Shown piece by piece: positions 1 to 11,081 of a stretch of 64,000 bases of DNA. The notes beneath the pieces are model-generated. The model searched no databases. It saw only the letters and a list, made by a program, of their open reading frames with translations, and had not been told where the DNA came from. Source of the stretch: Opitutus sp. GAS368 (lineage in GTDB: Bacteria; Verrucomicrobiota; Verrucomicrobiia; Opitutales; Opitutaceae); assembly GCA_945903465.1 (NCBI GenBank), contig CAMDOF010000008.1, positions 30,741-94,740 of the forward strand, given 5' to 3'. How positions within the stretch are numbered: position 1 is the first letter of the stretch; each line of letters opens with the position of its first letter. The position numbers were made by a program, and so were the translations under genes.

Positions 1-2
1 GG

Positions 3-254
3 GACGCGCGGGCTCATCATAATTTGGGCAATGCGCTGGGCGAGGCCGGCCAATGGGCGGAAGCTGCCGCAAGCTATGCGCGGGCGGTGGTGGCGGCGCC
101 GGCCAACGCCGAGTCACGGGCCCATCTCGGGCTTGCCTATGCGCGTTTGGGGCGGCGCGAGGAGGCCTTGCGTGAATTGCGTGCCGCTAGCGCGCAGCAA
201 CCGGATTATGCGGCGGCGAAAGCTTGGTTGCAGGCTGTGGAGGATTCAAAGTGA
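3..254 (+). CDS. TPR-repeat protein, C-terminal end only
   Basis: The frame is open from the left edge, so only the last 83 residues of this protein are visible. They form about two tetratricopeptide repeats: a helix pair beginning HHNLGNALGEAGQWAEAAA, then a second beginning HLGLAYARLGRREEALRE. TPRs are helical protein-protein interaction scaffolds, and the protein's overall role cannot be judged from this tail. It ends with TGA about 150 bases before ligA. The apparent internal start at 24 is a TTG codon inside the first repeat, so it is not taken as the real start. Confidence 0.75.
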   Translation, partial: DARAHHNLGNALGEAGQWAEAAASYARAVVAAPANAESRAHLGLAYARLGRREEALRELRAASAQQPDYAAAKAWLQAVEDSK

Positions 255-258
255 TTAA

Positions 259-2457
<2,199 letters not shown>

Positions 2458-2499
2458 CCGGGTAAAAACTCCTATTTCTAGCCGTTTTTATTTTAATAA

Positions 2500-2517
2500 A
2501 CCCCGCTTTTGCGGGGT
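2500..2517 (+). terminator. GC-rich hairpin after ligA
   Basis: A perfect 7-bp stem, ACCCCGC and GCGGGGT, closes a TTTT loop 42 bases after the ligA stop. The T-tract that follows is poor (GGCGCTTTT), so this is a plausible but imperfect intrinsic terminator. A second weaker hairpin lies at 2594-2615 (GCGAATC pairing with GGTTCGC), followed by ATTTT. The 2458-2647 gap is unusually AT-rich for this genome and may also hold the promoter of the following porin operon. Confidence 0.45.
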
Positions 2518-2647
2518 GGCGCTTTTCAGGAAGCGGCTGACATCGGCCCAGCCTGATCAATTTACTTTTTCGAGAGTTATTTTTATAAAAAAAGCGAATC
2601 TGATTTTCGGTTCGCATTTTAACCCGCTTCGATTTTTCCTGTTTTAA

Positions 2648-3961
2648 ATGAGGTTTTTACTTGGTTTTATCCTGATTTTTTGCCCGCTTTATGCGGCTGA
2701 TCCGGCGGTGGGTTCGCTCCCCGAGATATTGGAGCAGAACCGTCTTTTATTGGCCCAGGTGCGTGCTCAGCAGCAAACCATCAATGAGCTCTCCTCGAAA
2801 ATGGTGGAGCTGGGGAAGGTGTCGGAGCGTCATGAGCGCGCGTTGGCTACCCGGCCTGAGCGCGGGGAGGCCGCGACCCCAGCGCCGCGCTCTGCTGGTG
2901 GGAATCGCGAGTTGCGCGTCTCAGCCGAGGCGGGCTTCGCTTTTTTTAACACTGGCACCCTTGGACAATTCCCCAAGGCGGAGTTTCGGGTGGATGACGC
3001 CATGTTGACCTTCGAGGCGCCGGTCGTCCGCAACACCTATTTTTTTGCCGACCTCCGCCTGTTGTCGCGCGAGGCATCGTCGGACCGGCCGGACATCGGG
3101 GAACTTTACGTTGATTTTGAGGATGTCTCCGCGAATTGGGGACAACCTGGTTTGATGAGTCTCCGCGTGGGCCGGCTCAATATTCCGTTTGGCGAGGAGT
3201 ACTTAGTGCGGAATCCTCTGGACAACCCGCTGATTTCTCACTCGCTCGCCGACTTTTGGGGGGTGGACGAAGGGGTGGAAATTTACGGGAAAGCGGGGCC
3301 CTTTCAGTATGTCTTGGCCCTGCAGAATGGCGGCCATGCGAAGCTGCGCGATTTCAATGCGGACAAAGCGATCGTGGGTCGCCTCAGTTGGTCGCCCTTG
3401 GCTTGGCTCTCTCTCAGTGGAAGTGCCATGCGGACCGGCGAAGTGTCGGCGGCGGCCGGCACGGATGTTTATGCTGAGCTGTGGATCGGTAACAACGGAT
3501 GGTTTAAGGGCGTGGTCGCACCTGTTTTTGCGCGAACCTTTTGGGTTAGTCTTTGGCAGGCGGAGGCCACGGCGCGTTGGCGGGAGGGGCATCTCGGCAT
3601 CGCGGTGGGCGCGGCTGATTATGGAGATAACGATCGTCGGGGGGACAACTCGCGGCGCCTGCGGTTTGGATCGGTCGAAGCGGTTCATTATTTTGACAAA
3701 CGTATTTTTGGGGCGGCGAGGCAGTCCTGGATTAACGTGCCCAAGGGTTATCCGCTGGCGGGTTGGGGACCAGCGGCGACTTATTTCAACGGCACGGTTT
3801 TGACGTCTGCAATACGGCGCACGAGTGTGGGCATCGGCTACCGCTTCGGACCTCCGCTGGTGTTGAAGTTTGAATATGCGTGGGAATCACGTCTGACGAC
3901 GACTTCCGCGCAGCGGGAAAACGGCAACTTGCTTGGTTTGGAACTAGGTCTGAAATTATAA
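2648..3961 (+). CDS. outer-membrane porin with N-terminal coiled coil (OprP/OprO-like)
   Basis: The 437-residue protein starts with a signal peptide (MRFLLGFILIFCPLYA). A short coiled coil of about 45 residues follows, rich in Q, L and E. The remainder has the alternating pattern of a beta barrel and resembles phosphate-selective porins O/P, with segments such as LRVGRLNIPFGEEY and FWGVDEGVEIYGK. It ends in a beta strand. It would form a channel for small solutes in the outer membrane. The stop is one base before the next ATG, so it is the first gene of a three-gene operon with a cupredoxin and a sensor kinase. No Shine-Dalgarno sequence is visible upstream, which is common in this phylum. 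The substrate is unknown. Confidence 0.75.
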   Translation: MRFLLGFILIFCPLYAADPAVGSLPEILEQNRLLLAQVRAQQQTINELSSKMVELGKVSERHERALATRPERGEAATPAPRSAGGNRELRVSAEAGFAFFNTGTLGQFPKAEFRVDDAMLTFEAPVVRNTYFFADLRLLSREASSDRPDIGELYVDFEDVSANWGQPGLMSLRVGRLNIPFGEEYLVRNPLDNPLISHSLADFWGVDEGVEIYGKAGPFQYVLALQNGGHAKLRDFNADKAIVGRLSWSPLAWLSLSGSAMRTGEVSAAAGTDVYAELWIGNNGWFKGVVAPVFARTFWVSLWQAEATARWREGHLGIAVGAADYGDNDRRGDNSRRLRFGSVEAVHYFDKRIFGAARQSWINVPKGYPLAGWGPAATYFNGTVLTSAIRRTSVGIGYRFGPPLVLKFEYAWESRLTTTSAQRENGNLLGLELGLKL

Positions 3962-3962
3962 C

Positions 3963-4658
3963 ATGAAATCGCCCGCACTCTTAAGGTATTTCTTCGTGGC
4001 TGCGCTCCTCGGGATCAGTCGGGGGAAGGCAGGGACGATTGCAGGGACAATCCGCGGGGCGCCTCCCGCGGTGGCCGGAGGCGGGAGCGCCGGAGGCGGT
4101 TCTTACGATAGCCGTCGCTACAAATTTGTTGAGAAGTTCGACTATGAAGCGCTGCGTGACTTCCTCGTTTATGTCGATGAACCGATGAGTGAATTATTGG
4201 CCGCGGGTGCGAAACCTGCGCCCCTCGTGATGTCGCAGAAGGAGGCCAACTTCGAACCACGGATGCTCCCGATTGTCGTGGGTTCGACGGTGCGATGGCC
4301 GAACGAAGATGAAATCTTTCACAATGTTTTCTCGATGTCGGAGTCCAAGGAGTTCGATCTTGGTTTCTACAAAAAAGACAAGGTGCCCGAGGTGGTCTTC
4401 GACCGCGCCGGGCGGGTGGATGTCTTTTGTGCGATCCATAGCAAGATGCACTGCGTTATCATGGTCCTGCCCAATCGTTTCTTCGCCAAGTCGGACGACA
4501 AGGGGCGTTTCGTGATTAAAGGTTTGCCGGCGGGGACGTTTAAGGTGCGGGCATGGCATGAGCGTCTACCGGCGCAGACGCGGTTAATCGAGGTGGCGGC
4601 CGAGGGTGAGATGAAAATAGAATTCACCTTGGGCGTGGGCCAAAAAATGGCTCCGTAA
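3963..4658 (+). CDS. secreted cupredoxin-domain protein
   Basis: This 231-residue protein carries an N-terminal signal sequence and a plastocyanin-like domain at about residues 75-165. Likely type 1 copper ligands are visible: a His in EIFHNVFS, and a Cys, His and Met in the segment VFCAIHSKMH. The last 60 residues look like a carboxypeptidase-regulatory-like beta sandwich (KGLPAGTFKVRAWHE). The combination resembles proteins annotated as methylamine-utilisation or plastocyanin-like. It could carry electrons or bind copper in the periplasm. It sits 1 base after the porin and 9 bases before a sensor kinase, which suggests a shared function, possibly copper or redox sensing. Copper binding is inferred from the motif only. 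Confidence 0.75.
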   Translation: MKSPALLRYFFVAALLGISRGKAGTIAGTIRGAPPAVAGGGSAGGGSYDSRRYKFVEKFDYEALRDFLVYVDEPMSELLAAGAKPAPLVMSQKEANFEPRMLPIVVGSTVRWPNEDEIFHNVFSMSESKEFDLGFYKKDKVPEVVFDRAGRVDVFCAIHSKMHCVIMVLPNRFFAKSDDKGRFVIKGLPAGTFKVRAWHERLPAQTRLIEVAAEGEMKIEFTLGVGQKMAP

Positions 4659-4667
4659 TTCGCGGCT

Positions 4668-6902
4668 ATGCAAATCAGCGGTCGGCGTTTTAGCCTTCAG
4701 ACCAAAGTGATGGTCTTGGCGGCGGGAGCGCTCTTGATGGTTCTGACGGCGGTCTTGGTCTTCGTTGATCGGGAGTTGAAAATGCAGGCGGGCCGTGACG
4801 CCGCACAGATGATGGCAATTACCCGGGGAGCGCTCGTGCGCTCGCTCAAAGCGAGTGCGGATGAGCTGCGTTGGCGATTGGTGGCGAGTAGCCGTGATCA
4901 GCGGTTTTTACGGATCGTGCGTTTGAAAGATGCGCCAACGATCAGAGAGTATTTACGGCAATCGATGTTGGAGGAATTGGGTGCTGAGACAGCGGCGGCG
5001 GTCTTTATCAGCACGAGTGGCGATACGATTTCGGCACGACCGAGTGGCGGCAGGGGTGCGCCCGCCGCCTTGGAGACTTTTATCGAATCGCTCGTGATGA
5101 AGGCTTTTCAAGGAGAGGAATCGGGCGCCGTAGTCGTCCTGGAGGGCGCGCCCTATCAAGTGGTAGCGGTGCCCTGCCAACCGCCGGAGGGGATGGCGGG
5201 CGTCATCGTGATCGCGGCCAGAGTCAGTGACAGCCGATTGCGGGAGATTTGTCCGCCCGCCTGCGCGTTGCTTTTAATGGGAGACGGCGCGGTCCTCGCG
5301 GCCTCGTTTGCCGGAAGCGGCGAACGTGCAGAAGTGGGGAGTCGATTATTGAATCGAGGTGTCGATCCGTGGGTGCGTTGGCAGGGGCAGCGCTGGGAGG
5401 CGGTCGCCGGCGCCTGGCAGGAGGCGTCGCTGGGGTCGTCCCTGAGATATTTTTTGCTGGTTTCAGTGGAGGCGAGGCTGAGCGCAGTGGAGAGCAGTCA
5501 GCGGGTGCTCTTGGGGGTGGTGATCCTGGCCGGTGTTAGCGCAGGGCTGCTGGCATGGGTTCTTCTGTCGCGTTTGATTCGGCCGTTGCGCCAGTTGCGC
5601 GACGAAGCCGAGGCGGTGGGGCGGGGTGATTTTTCGCGCCGGATTTCCCAGTTTTCGAGGGACGAGTGTGGAGATCTCGCGCTGGCTTTTAATCAGATGG
5701 TCGAGAGTTTGGAAGTTTCCCGCACCGAATTGGATCGAGCGATGACGAAACTGCAATCGGCGCAAGTGCAACTCGTGCAGGGGGAAAAAATTTCGGCGCT
5801 CGGTCAATTTGTGGCCGGTATTGCGACCGAATTATCAATCCCGCTGCGCAACTTGATCGGCGTTTCCTCTGTAACGTTTGGACGTTTAAACGATGCGGAA
5901 AAACAGCTGAAAATTGACGTCATCGCGAAAAGTGCCGAGCGTTGCCGCCTCGTAGTTGAGAAGCTGCGCGACTTTGCGGCGCCGCCGGCGCACGTGCGCC
6001 GTTTACTCAGCGTGGGTAACCTGCTGCGGGATACTTTGAAAGCGTTGGATTGGGAGATGCGATCCCGACGAGTCTCGGTCCTGCCGATTTTTTCGGCGGA
6101 GTTGCCCTTGATTGAGGCGAATGGGAAGCAATTGCAGCAGGCGATTACGAATATTCTGGATAATGCTCTCCACGCGCTGGCCGCGGTTGACCGACCACGG
6201 AGTATTACCGTGAACGCGATGCGTGGACTTGGGGTCGTGAAGATCGAGATTGAGGATAACGGATCAGGCATAATTCCTGAACATCTGCACCGTGTGTTTG
6301 AGCCGTTTTTTACCGGCGACCCCGAGAAAAAGCGCTCGGGTCTCGGCTTGAGTGTTTCGCACGGCGTGGTGACAGGGCACGGTGGACGGATCGAGGTCAG
6401 TAGTGTCCACGGACAAGGGTCAACCTTCACCATTACTTTACCGGTGGCGGCAGGCGATGCGACCGAGCAGCAAATTGCGCGACAGGAAAACTATTTGGCG
6501 ATTTTATCTCACGCGGCCCCGCGTGGCGCGCATCGCCGGGTGCTGGTGATTGATGATGATCCTTGGATCCGCTCCCAAGCCGAGGAAATCCTGTGCGCGG
6601 AGTCCTACCTAGTGATGACGGCGGCGGAACCAGCGGCCGCCCTTGAGCTGATCAAAGAGCACAATTTTTCGGTTGTGGTGATCGATCTGCAGATGCCCCA
6701 GATGACGGGGTCGGCGCTGTACGAGCAGGCTCGGGTTCTCCGTCCAGATTTGCGGTCCCGCGTTCTTTTTATGTCTGGTTCAGAGGGACGTGAGCGGTTT
6801 CAGGCTTTTCTAGGCGCCAACGGGTTCACGTGCTTGTTCAAGCCGATCGCGAAAGGCGAGTTCTTGGCCGCAGTCGAGAGGCGGGCGGCGATCGTTCTCT
6901 GA
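4668..6902 (+). CDS. hybrid sensor histidine kinase lacking the phospho-accepting His
   Basis: The 744 residues contain a transmembrane segment (about 13-33), a periplasmic sensor domain (about 34-278), a second transmembrane segment (about 280-300) and a HAMP linker (about 300-350). A dimerisation helix, an HATPase domain and a receiver domain (about 622-740) follow. The ATP site is intact: N box NILDNALHAL, G1 IEDNGSGI, and the FEPFF and GLGLS segments. The receiver keeps its acidic pair, the Asp in VIDLQMP and the Lys in FKPI. The H box reads FVAGIATELSIPLRN, where the family normally has AHE, so the phospho-accepting His is replaced by Thr387. Autophosphorylation as usually understood should therefore be lost. 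It is the last gene of the porin-cupredoxin operon. Confidence 0.9.
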   Translation: MQISGRRFSLQTKVMVLAAGALLMVLTAVLVFVDRELKMQAGRDAAQMMAITRGALVRSLKASADELRWRLVASSRDQRFLRIVRLKDAPTIREYLRQSMLEELGAETAAAVFISTSGDTISARPSGGRGAPAALETFIESLVMKAFQGEESGAVVVLEGAPYQVVAVPCQPPEGMAGVIVIAARVSDSRLREICPPACALLLMGDGAVLAASFAGSGERAEVGSRLLNRGVDPWVRWQGQRWEAVAGAWQEASLGSSLRYFLLVSVEARLSAVESSQRVLLGVVILAGVSAGLLAWVLLSRLIRPLRQLRDEAEAVGRGDFSRRISQFSRDECGDLALAFNQMVESLEVSRTELDRAMTKLQSAQVQLVQGEKISALGQFVAGIATELSIPLRNLIGVSSVTFGRLNDAEKQLKIDVIAKSAERCRLVVEKLRDFAAPPAHVRRLLSVGNLLRDTLKALDWEMRSRRVSVLPIFSAELPLIEANGKQLQQAITNILDNALHALAAVDRPRSITVNAMRGLGVVKIEIEDNGSGIIPEHLHRVFEPFFTGDPEKKRSGLGLSVSHGVVTGHGGRIEVSSVHGQGSTFTITLPVAAGDATEQQIARQENYLAILSHAAPRGAHRRVLVIDDDPWIRSQAEEILCAESYLVMTAAEPAAALELIKEHNFSVVVIDLQMPQMTGSALYEQARVLRPDLRSRVLFMSGSEGRERFQAFLGANGFTCLFKPIAKGEFLAAVERRAAIVL

Positions 6903-6942
6903 GCCGGGCCCGGCGAGTCGAGCGCGGGGCCGGTATTTTTTA
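6903..6942 (+). terminator. possible terminator after the kinase gene
   Basis: Directly after the kinase stop there is a palindromic GCCGGGCCCGGC (6903-6914). A CCGGC/GCCGG stem (6910-6914 with 6929-6933) is followed by TATTTTTT, giving a workable intrinsic terminator. Another perfect 6-bp hairpin, CGCCGA-TGT-TCGGCG, lies at 6952-6966. It may serve the convergent gene arriving from the right, though no T-tract follows it on that strand. Confidence 0.4.
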
Positions 6943-7039
6943 ATTACCCTTCGCCGATGTTCGGCGGAGATGGCAAAGGGGATCGCTCGATTTGCGGAAA
7001 AAATCGGGCGCTCCGCCTGGCGCGCCAGAAATCGGCTGT

Positions 7040-9454
7040 TTAATAGATAATCGCGCTCCGGCGCCTGAGCTCGAATTGGCCAAGGCCAGGGGCCCAGCGT
7101 GCCTTAATTTGTGCGAGAGATTCTCCGACCTTGAGGGCTTGCAGGGTCTCGTCGTCACCGAGCAGTCGGCGCATGTCGTCTACCTTGAATTGATCCGGGT
7201 AGAGGCGTTGCATGGCGAGAGCGAGTTCGATGCCAAGGTCAATGACAGGGCACTGGTCGCGATCGGTTAGGACGGCCCGGATGCCACCGCAGGTTTGATC
7301 CTTGTACTTGAGGGTTGCGGCGGGCCCGGGATAAAAATCCATCTTGGGTGTAAATTTTACCGGCTCGAAACGCACCCCCGCGAGGTGGCGCGCGTTCATC
7401 TCAGCCGCGAGTTTTGACCCGTCGATGTAGGGTGCGCCCACTTGCTCGAACGGTTTGGCGGTTCCTCGCCCCATCGAGACCGAAGTGCTCTCGAGCAAAC
7501 AAAAACCCGGATACAGTGTCGCCGCGGTCAGGCTGCGCATCGAAGGTGACGGGTTGGTCCACGGCAGTCCGGTCTCGTCAAGCCAGCGATCGCGCGACCA
7601 GTTTTCACAGCGGATGACGGCCAAGTCGGCGCCGAACTTACGCTCGCGATTGAAGAGTTGGGCGAGTTCACCGAGGGTCAGGCCGTGCCGTACCGGCAAG
7701 GGGTGGAATCCGATAAAGCTCGGGGGGCGTGTCTGGATGGGGCCCTCGTAGCGGGTACCGGTGATGGGGTTTATCCGGTCGAGCACGAAAATTTTCTTCT
7801 TCGCTTGGGCGGCGGCTTCGAGAGCCGCGCCGAGCGTGGCTGAGTAGGTGTAGAAACGTGCGCCGATATCTTGAATGTCGAAGACGAGCGCGTCGAGGTC
7901 GCGCAGGTGTTCCGCCTTGGGCGCGCGGGCGCGGATCACGGCTTGATCGTATTCAGCGGCGGAGGCACCGGGGATGCGCGGGGGACTCTCGCCGTAAAGG
8001 CTGTAGATCGGGAGTTTCGTTTTTTCGTCCACCGTATCGCCGACTTTTTCGTCGGCGGTCCCGCGGATACCATGTTCGGGACTGAAGAGGGCGACAAGTT
8101 TCACGTCTTTGGCGCCATGGAGGAGGTCGATGGTGGGCCGGCCTTGGCGGTCGCGACCGCTGTGATTGGTGATGAGGCCGATTCTTAATCCCCGCAGTTG
8201 AGCAAAATCCTCGCGGACTAAAACATCGATGCCGTTCAGGACTGCACCGACGTCGCGGCCCATGGCCTCAGCGGCGAGCGTGGCGATTTCGCGGCGCAGG
8301 GCGGTGGCGTCGCCCTTACCATCAGGATAAACGCGATTGCAGAAAAAAAGGACGAAGGTTTTTGCGGCGGGATCGATCCAGACACTCGTACCGGTCCAGC
8401 CGGTGTGACCGAAGCTGCGGCCCGCGGGAAACCATCGGCCGCGTGGTCCGGAGTAGCTGGTGTCGATGTCCCAGCCGAGCCCGCGGCGGTTGGGGCCCTC
8501 GGTCTGTACGCGGGTCATCTCGGTGATGCTGGTGGCACGCAAGATGCGCGTACCGTCAAGCTCGCCCCCGTTAATCAGCATGCGGCAGAAGCGGGCGAGA
8601 TCGCTTGTGGTGGTAAAAAGTCCGGCATGGCCAGCGACACCGCCCATGCGTCGCGCGGTGGGGTCGTGCACCACCCCGTGGATCATTTTCCCGTCGACAA
8701 GTTCGGTCGGAGCAATGCGGGCAAGTTTCGCGGCGGCCGGGAGGAATCCGGTGTCGGTCATGCGCAGGGGTGTGAAGATATGTTGCTGGGTATAGGCGTC
8801 GAGGCGTTGGCCGCTGGCGAGGCGCACGACCTCCCCGAGGATGATGTAGTTGATATCGCTATACACGAAGTTGCTGCCGGGGGCGGTTCGCAGTTCCTCC
8901 TGGCAGGCGCGCGTAATCGCGGCGTCGACGCCAGACCACGCGGGGGTAGCCGGCAGGCTGGGCCGGACTCCTGAATGGTGCGTCATCAAGTGGCGCAGAG
9001 TGATGCTGCCCTTGCCGTGTTGGGCGAAGGCGGGGAGATAGCGGGCGACGGGGCCATCAAGTTCGAGCTTTCCCGCTTCGACGAGTTGCATCACCGCGGT
9101 GGTCGTGGCGATGACCTTGGTGAGGGACGCGGCGTCGTAGAGCGTATCCTCAGTGGTGGCCTCGGGTGCTGGGGTGAGGGTGCGGTGGCCGTAGGCTTTC
9201 CGGTAGGTGGTGCCGGCACGCTCCACCCAAAGGACCCCACCGGGCATTTTCTTCGCGGCGATGGCTTGGTCCACGGCGTTATCGATGGCGGCAAGTTTAT
9301 CCGGAAGAAAAGCCGGTGCCGCGGCCGAGGTGGGCTTGGCGCTGATTTTTGCCCCTTCAGGGTGGGGCGTCCCGCAGCCCGACCAGCAAAGTGCGGCGGC
9401 GCTGACCGTGAGCAAGACCGTAATCGAGGGAGTTTTCACGGAGAGTATGTTCAC
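7040..9454 (-). CDS. fusion of serine hydrolase (beta-lactamase family) and NamZ/DUF1343 exo-muramidase
   Basis: The 804-residue exported protein joins two enzymes. The N-terminal half is a class C beta-lactamase-like serine hydrolase, with the nucleophile motif SLTK (S110, K113), a YSD motif and a HTG motif (FGHTGWTGTSVW). The C-terminal half is a DUF1343/NamZ domain with LITNHSG, FSPEHGIRG and VFDIQDIGARFYTY. That family includes exo-beta-N-acetylmuramidases acting on peptidoglycan fragments. The N-terminus has a hydrophobic segment ending WSGC, a possible lipobox. The start is set at GTG 9454, which overlaps the upstream TGA as GTGA and implies translational coupling. GTG 9436 is an alternative. 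The likely role is cell-wall recycling or muropeptide turnover outside the cytoplasm. Confidence 0.88.
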   Translation of the reverse strand: MNILSVKTPSITVLLTVSAAALCWSGCGTPHPEGAKISAKPTSAAAPAFLPDKLAAIDNAVDQAIAAKKMPGGVLWVERAGTTYRKAYGHRTLTPAPEATTEDTLYDAASLTKVIATTTAVMQLVEAGKLELDGPVARYLPAFAQHGKGSITLRHLMTHHSGVRPSLPATPAWSGVDAAITRACQEELRTAPGSNFVYSDINYIILGEVVRLASGQRLDAYTQQHIFTPLRMTDTGFLPAAAKLARIAPTELVDGKMIHGVVHDPTARRMGGVAGHAGLFTTTSDLARFCRMLINGGELDGTRILRATSITEMTRVQTEGPNRRGLGWDIDTSYSGPRGRWFPAGRSFGHTGWTGTSVWIDPAAKTFVLFFCNRVYPDGKGDATALRREIATLAAEAMGRDVGAVLNGIDVLVREDFAQLRGLRIGLITNHSGRDRQGRPTIDLLHGAKDVKLVALFSPEHGIRGTADEKVGDTVDEKTKLPIYSLYGESPPRIPGASAAEYDQAVIRARAPKAEHLRDLDALVFDIQDIGARFYTYSATLGAALEAAAQAKKKIFVLDRINPITGTRYEGPIQTRPPSFIGFHPLPVRHGLTLGELAQLFNRERKFGADLAVIRCENWSRDRWLDETGLPWTNPSPSMRSLTAATLYPGFCLLESTSVSMGRGTAKPFEQVGAPYIDGSKLAAEMNARHLAGVRFEPVKFTPKMDFYPGPAATLKYKDQTCGGIRAVLTDRDQCPVIDLGIELALAMQRLYPDQFKVDDMRRLLGDDETLQALKVGESLAQIKARWAPGLGQFELRRRSAIIY

Positions 9455-10371
9455 ACGTTGGCGAGTATTTTTTCGAGGAAGAGGCGATTGGCCCGGGCAT
9501 TTTCCATCGTCTCTTGTGGAGTTGGGCCGATCTTGCAGCACTCGACCATGATCGGTCCGCTAAAGCCGGCGGATTTTAATCGCTTAAAAACGCCAGCAAA
9601 GTCGACCTTGCCTTCACCGAATGAGATCATCACATCGCTCTTGGCCGCGGCGCAGTCTTTCGCGCAAAACCCGGTGACGTGCTCAGCGATGGGTGCGAGT
9701 TCGGCGACAGGATCCTTGCCCGTGTAGTAGATAATATTTCCTGCATCGTACCACACCTTAAAATTGGGGTGGCCGACGGCTTTCATCGCGGTGACCATCT
9801 CCTCGGAGGAGCCGCTCCCACCGCCGTGGGGTTTCATGACCAGCTTGATCTTGCGCTCGGCCGCGAACGCGGCGGCGTCAGCCATGACCTTAAAGTATTG
9901 CGCGTAGTGGGCGGGTTTATCGACGCCGAAGGTGAGCGCGGATTCGACGCCCAACGTGTGCGCGTTGACAATTTGCTGGCGGGTATCGGCGATGGCCTCC
10001 GCCAGCGGCACACCATTTTTCACGCGGAGTGCCGTCATATTTACGGTGAGACCGCGGGCGGCGATTTTTCGTTTGAGGGCGTTGAGATATTCGGGCGTGG
10101 CGCCGGCGCTGGTGAAGATGTCCCCCTTGGCCACGACTGGGCTGAGCAGTCCGGTGGTCGTATAGCCGGCGCCCTTAATCGCATCGAGTGTCTCGTCGTA
10201 GCTCCATTTGGTCCACGGCCGGTTGAAGCAGCCGATCGTCCAGCGAGAGGCGGGCCCGGCGGGGGCTTTTTTTTCAGCGCCGAAGGTGCGGTCCGGGAGG
10301 AGTGCGGTGGCCAGCAAGCCGGAGGCGGTCGTGGTCAGAAATTGGCGGCGATTAATCGGGTTGGTCGGCAT
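9451..10371 (-). CDS. Tat-exported sugar phosphate isomerase/epimerase-like TIM-barrel protein
   Basis: The 306-residue protein opens with a Tat signal (INRRQFLTTTASGLLATALL). A xylose-isomerase-like AP-endonuclease-2 fold follows. Metal-site segments typical of the family are visible, including LVMKPHGGG, VWYDAGNIIYY and GFCAKDC. Verrucomicrobia and Planctomycetes carry many such exported proteins, probably acting on sugars, but the substrate here cannot be read from the sequence. It is followed with a 4-base GTGA overlap by the serine hydrolase-NamZ gene, so the two are co-expressed. Its Tat signal fits with tatA located at 22.4 kb in this window. Confidence 0.85.
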   Translation of the reverse strand: MPTNPINRRQFLTTTASGLLATALLPDRTFGAEKKAPAGPASRWTIGCFNRPWTKWSYDETLDAIKGAGYTTTGLLSPVVAKGDIFTSAGATPEYLNALKRKIAARGLTVNMTALRVKNGVPLAEAIADTRQQIVNAHTLGVESALTFGVDKPAHYAQYFKVMADAAAFAAERKIKLVMKPHGGGSGSSEEMVTAMKAVGHPNFKVWYDAGNIIYYTGKDPVAELAPIAEHVTGFCAKDCAAAKSDVMISFGEGKVDFAGVFKRLKSAGFSGPIMVECCKIGPTPQETMENARANRLFLEKILANV

Positions 10372-10622
10372 GGGTGTAGGGGGGATACGGCATGATTAAG
10401 CGGAGCACGTGCGAATTGTCCCGAAAAAACTCCGGGGGGAGAAGCGTGGCGCGGGCGGCGCGACGCGAGATTTTAAAGGGGATAATCTTTTTATGAAAAA
10501 AACTCCCGGGCGGCGGCGTCTCACTGGGCCGACTGAAAAACCCGAATCGTATTGCCCTCGGGGGCTGGGTTCTCTTTTCCTCCACGTCGGCAAGTTTGCC
10601 AGATACCTTCAACCCACCTAGT

Positions 10623-11057
10623 ATGAAAAATCGCTTACTCTTAATCGCAACGGCTCTCGTTCTCGCAGTTGGTCCGCTGGCGCGCGCGGCCGATGCCGAA
10701 ACTGAACTCGGGGCCAAAATGGAAAAGATGAGTGGCGCGTTCCGCGCGGTTCGCCGCCAGATCACCGACGCCTCTAAAAATGCCGACACGCTTGCGAAAT
10801 TGGCGACCATTCGTGAAAATGCCGAGGCTTCGATGAAGTTTGAGCCCGCGAAAAAATCGGAAATTCCGACCGCGGAGCAGGCGAAGTTTGTCGCTGGTTA
10901 CAAGGCGGACATGAAGAAGTTTCTCGAACTCCTCGGCAAGGTCGAGGCGGCGGTGAAGGCGAACAAAAACGAAGAGGCCGACAAGATTTTGAAAGAAGTG
11001 GGCGACGCCCAAAAGGCCGGCCACAAGCAATACAAGAAAGAAGACAAGAAGAAGTGA
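10623..11057 (+). CDS. cytochrome b562-like periplasmic protein
   Basis: This 144-residue protein has a signal peptide cleaved after about residue 22 (LARAAD). The rest is a highly charged, lysine- and alanine-rich helical protein of cytochrome b562 size. The two haem ligands of that family appear conserved: a Met near the mature N-terminus (M33, in LGAKMEKM) and a His close to the C-terminus (H134, in KAGHKQYKK). Their mature positions, about 10 and 111, compare with 7 and 102 in the E. coli protein. It would carry one non-covalent b-type haem in a four-helix bundle in the periplasm. The ATG at 10623 was chosen because it begins the signal peptide. A strong terminator follows. Similarity is modest, so haem binding is inferred. 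Confidence 0.72.
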   Translation: MKNRLLLIATALVLAVGPLARAADAETELGAKMEKMSGAFRAVRRQITDASKNADTLAKLATIRENAEASMKFEPAKKSEIPTAEQAKFVAGYKADMKKFLELLGKVEAAVKANKNEEADKILKEVGDAQKAGHKQYKKEDKKK

Positions 11058-11081
11058 GCGCCGTACGCGCTTGAGTTTGGC

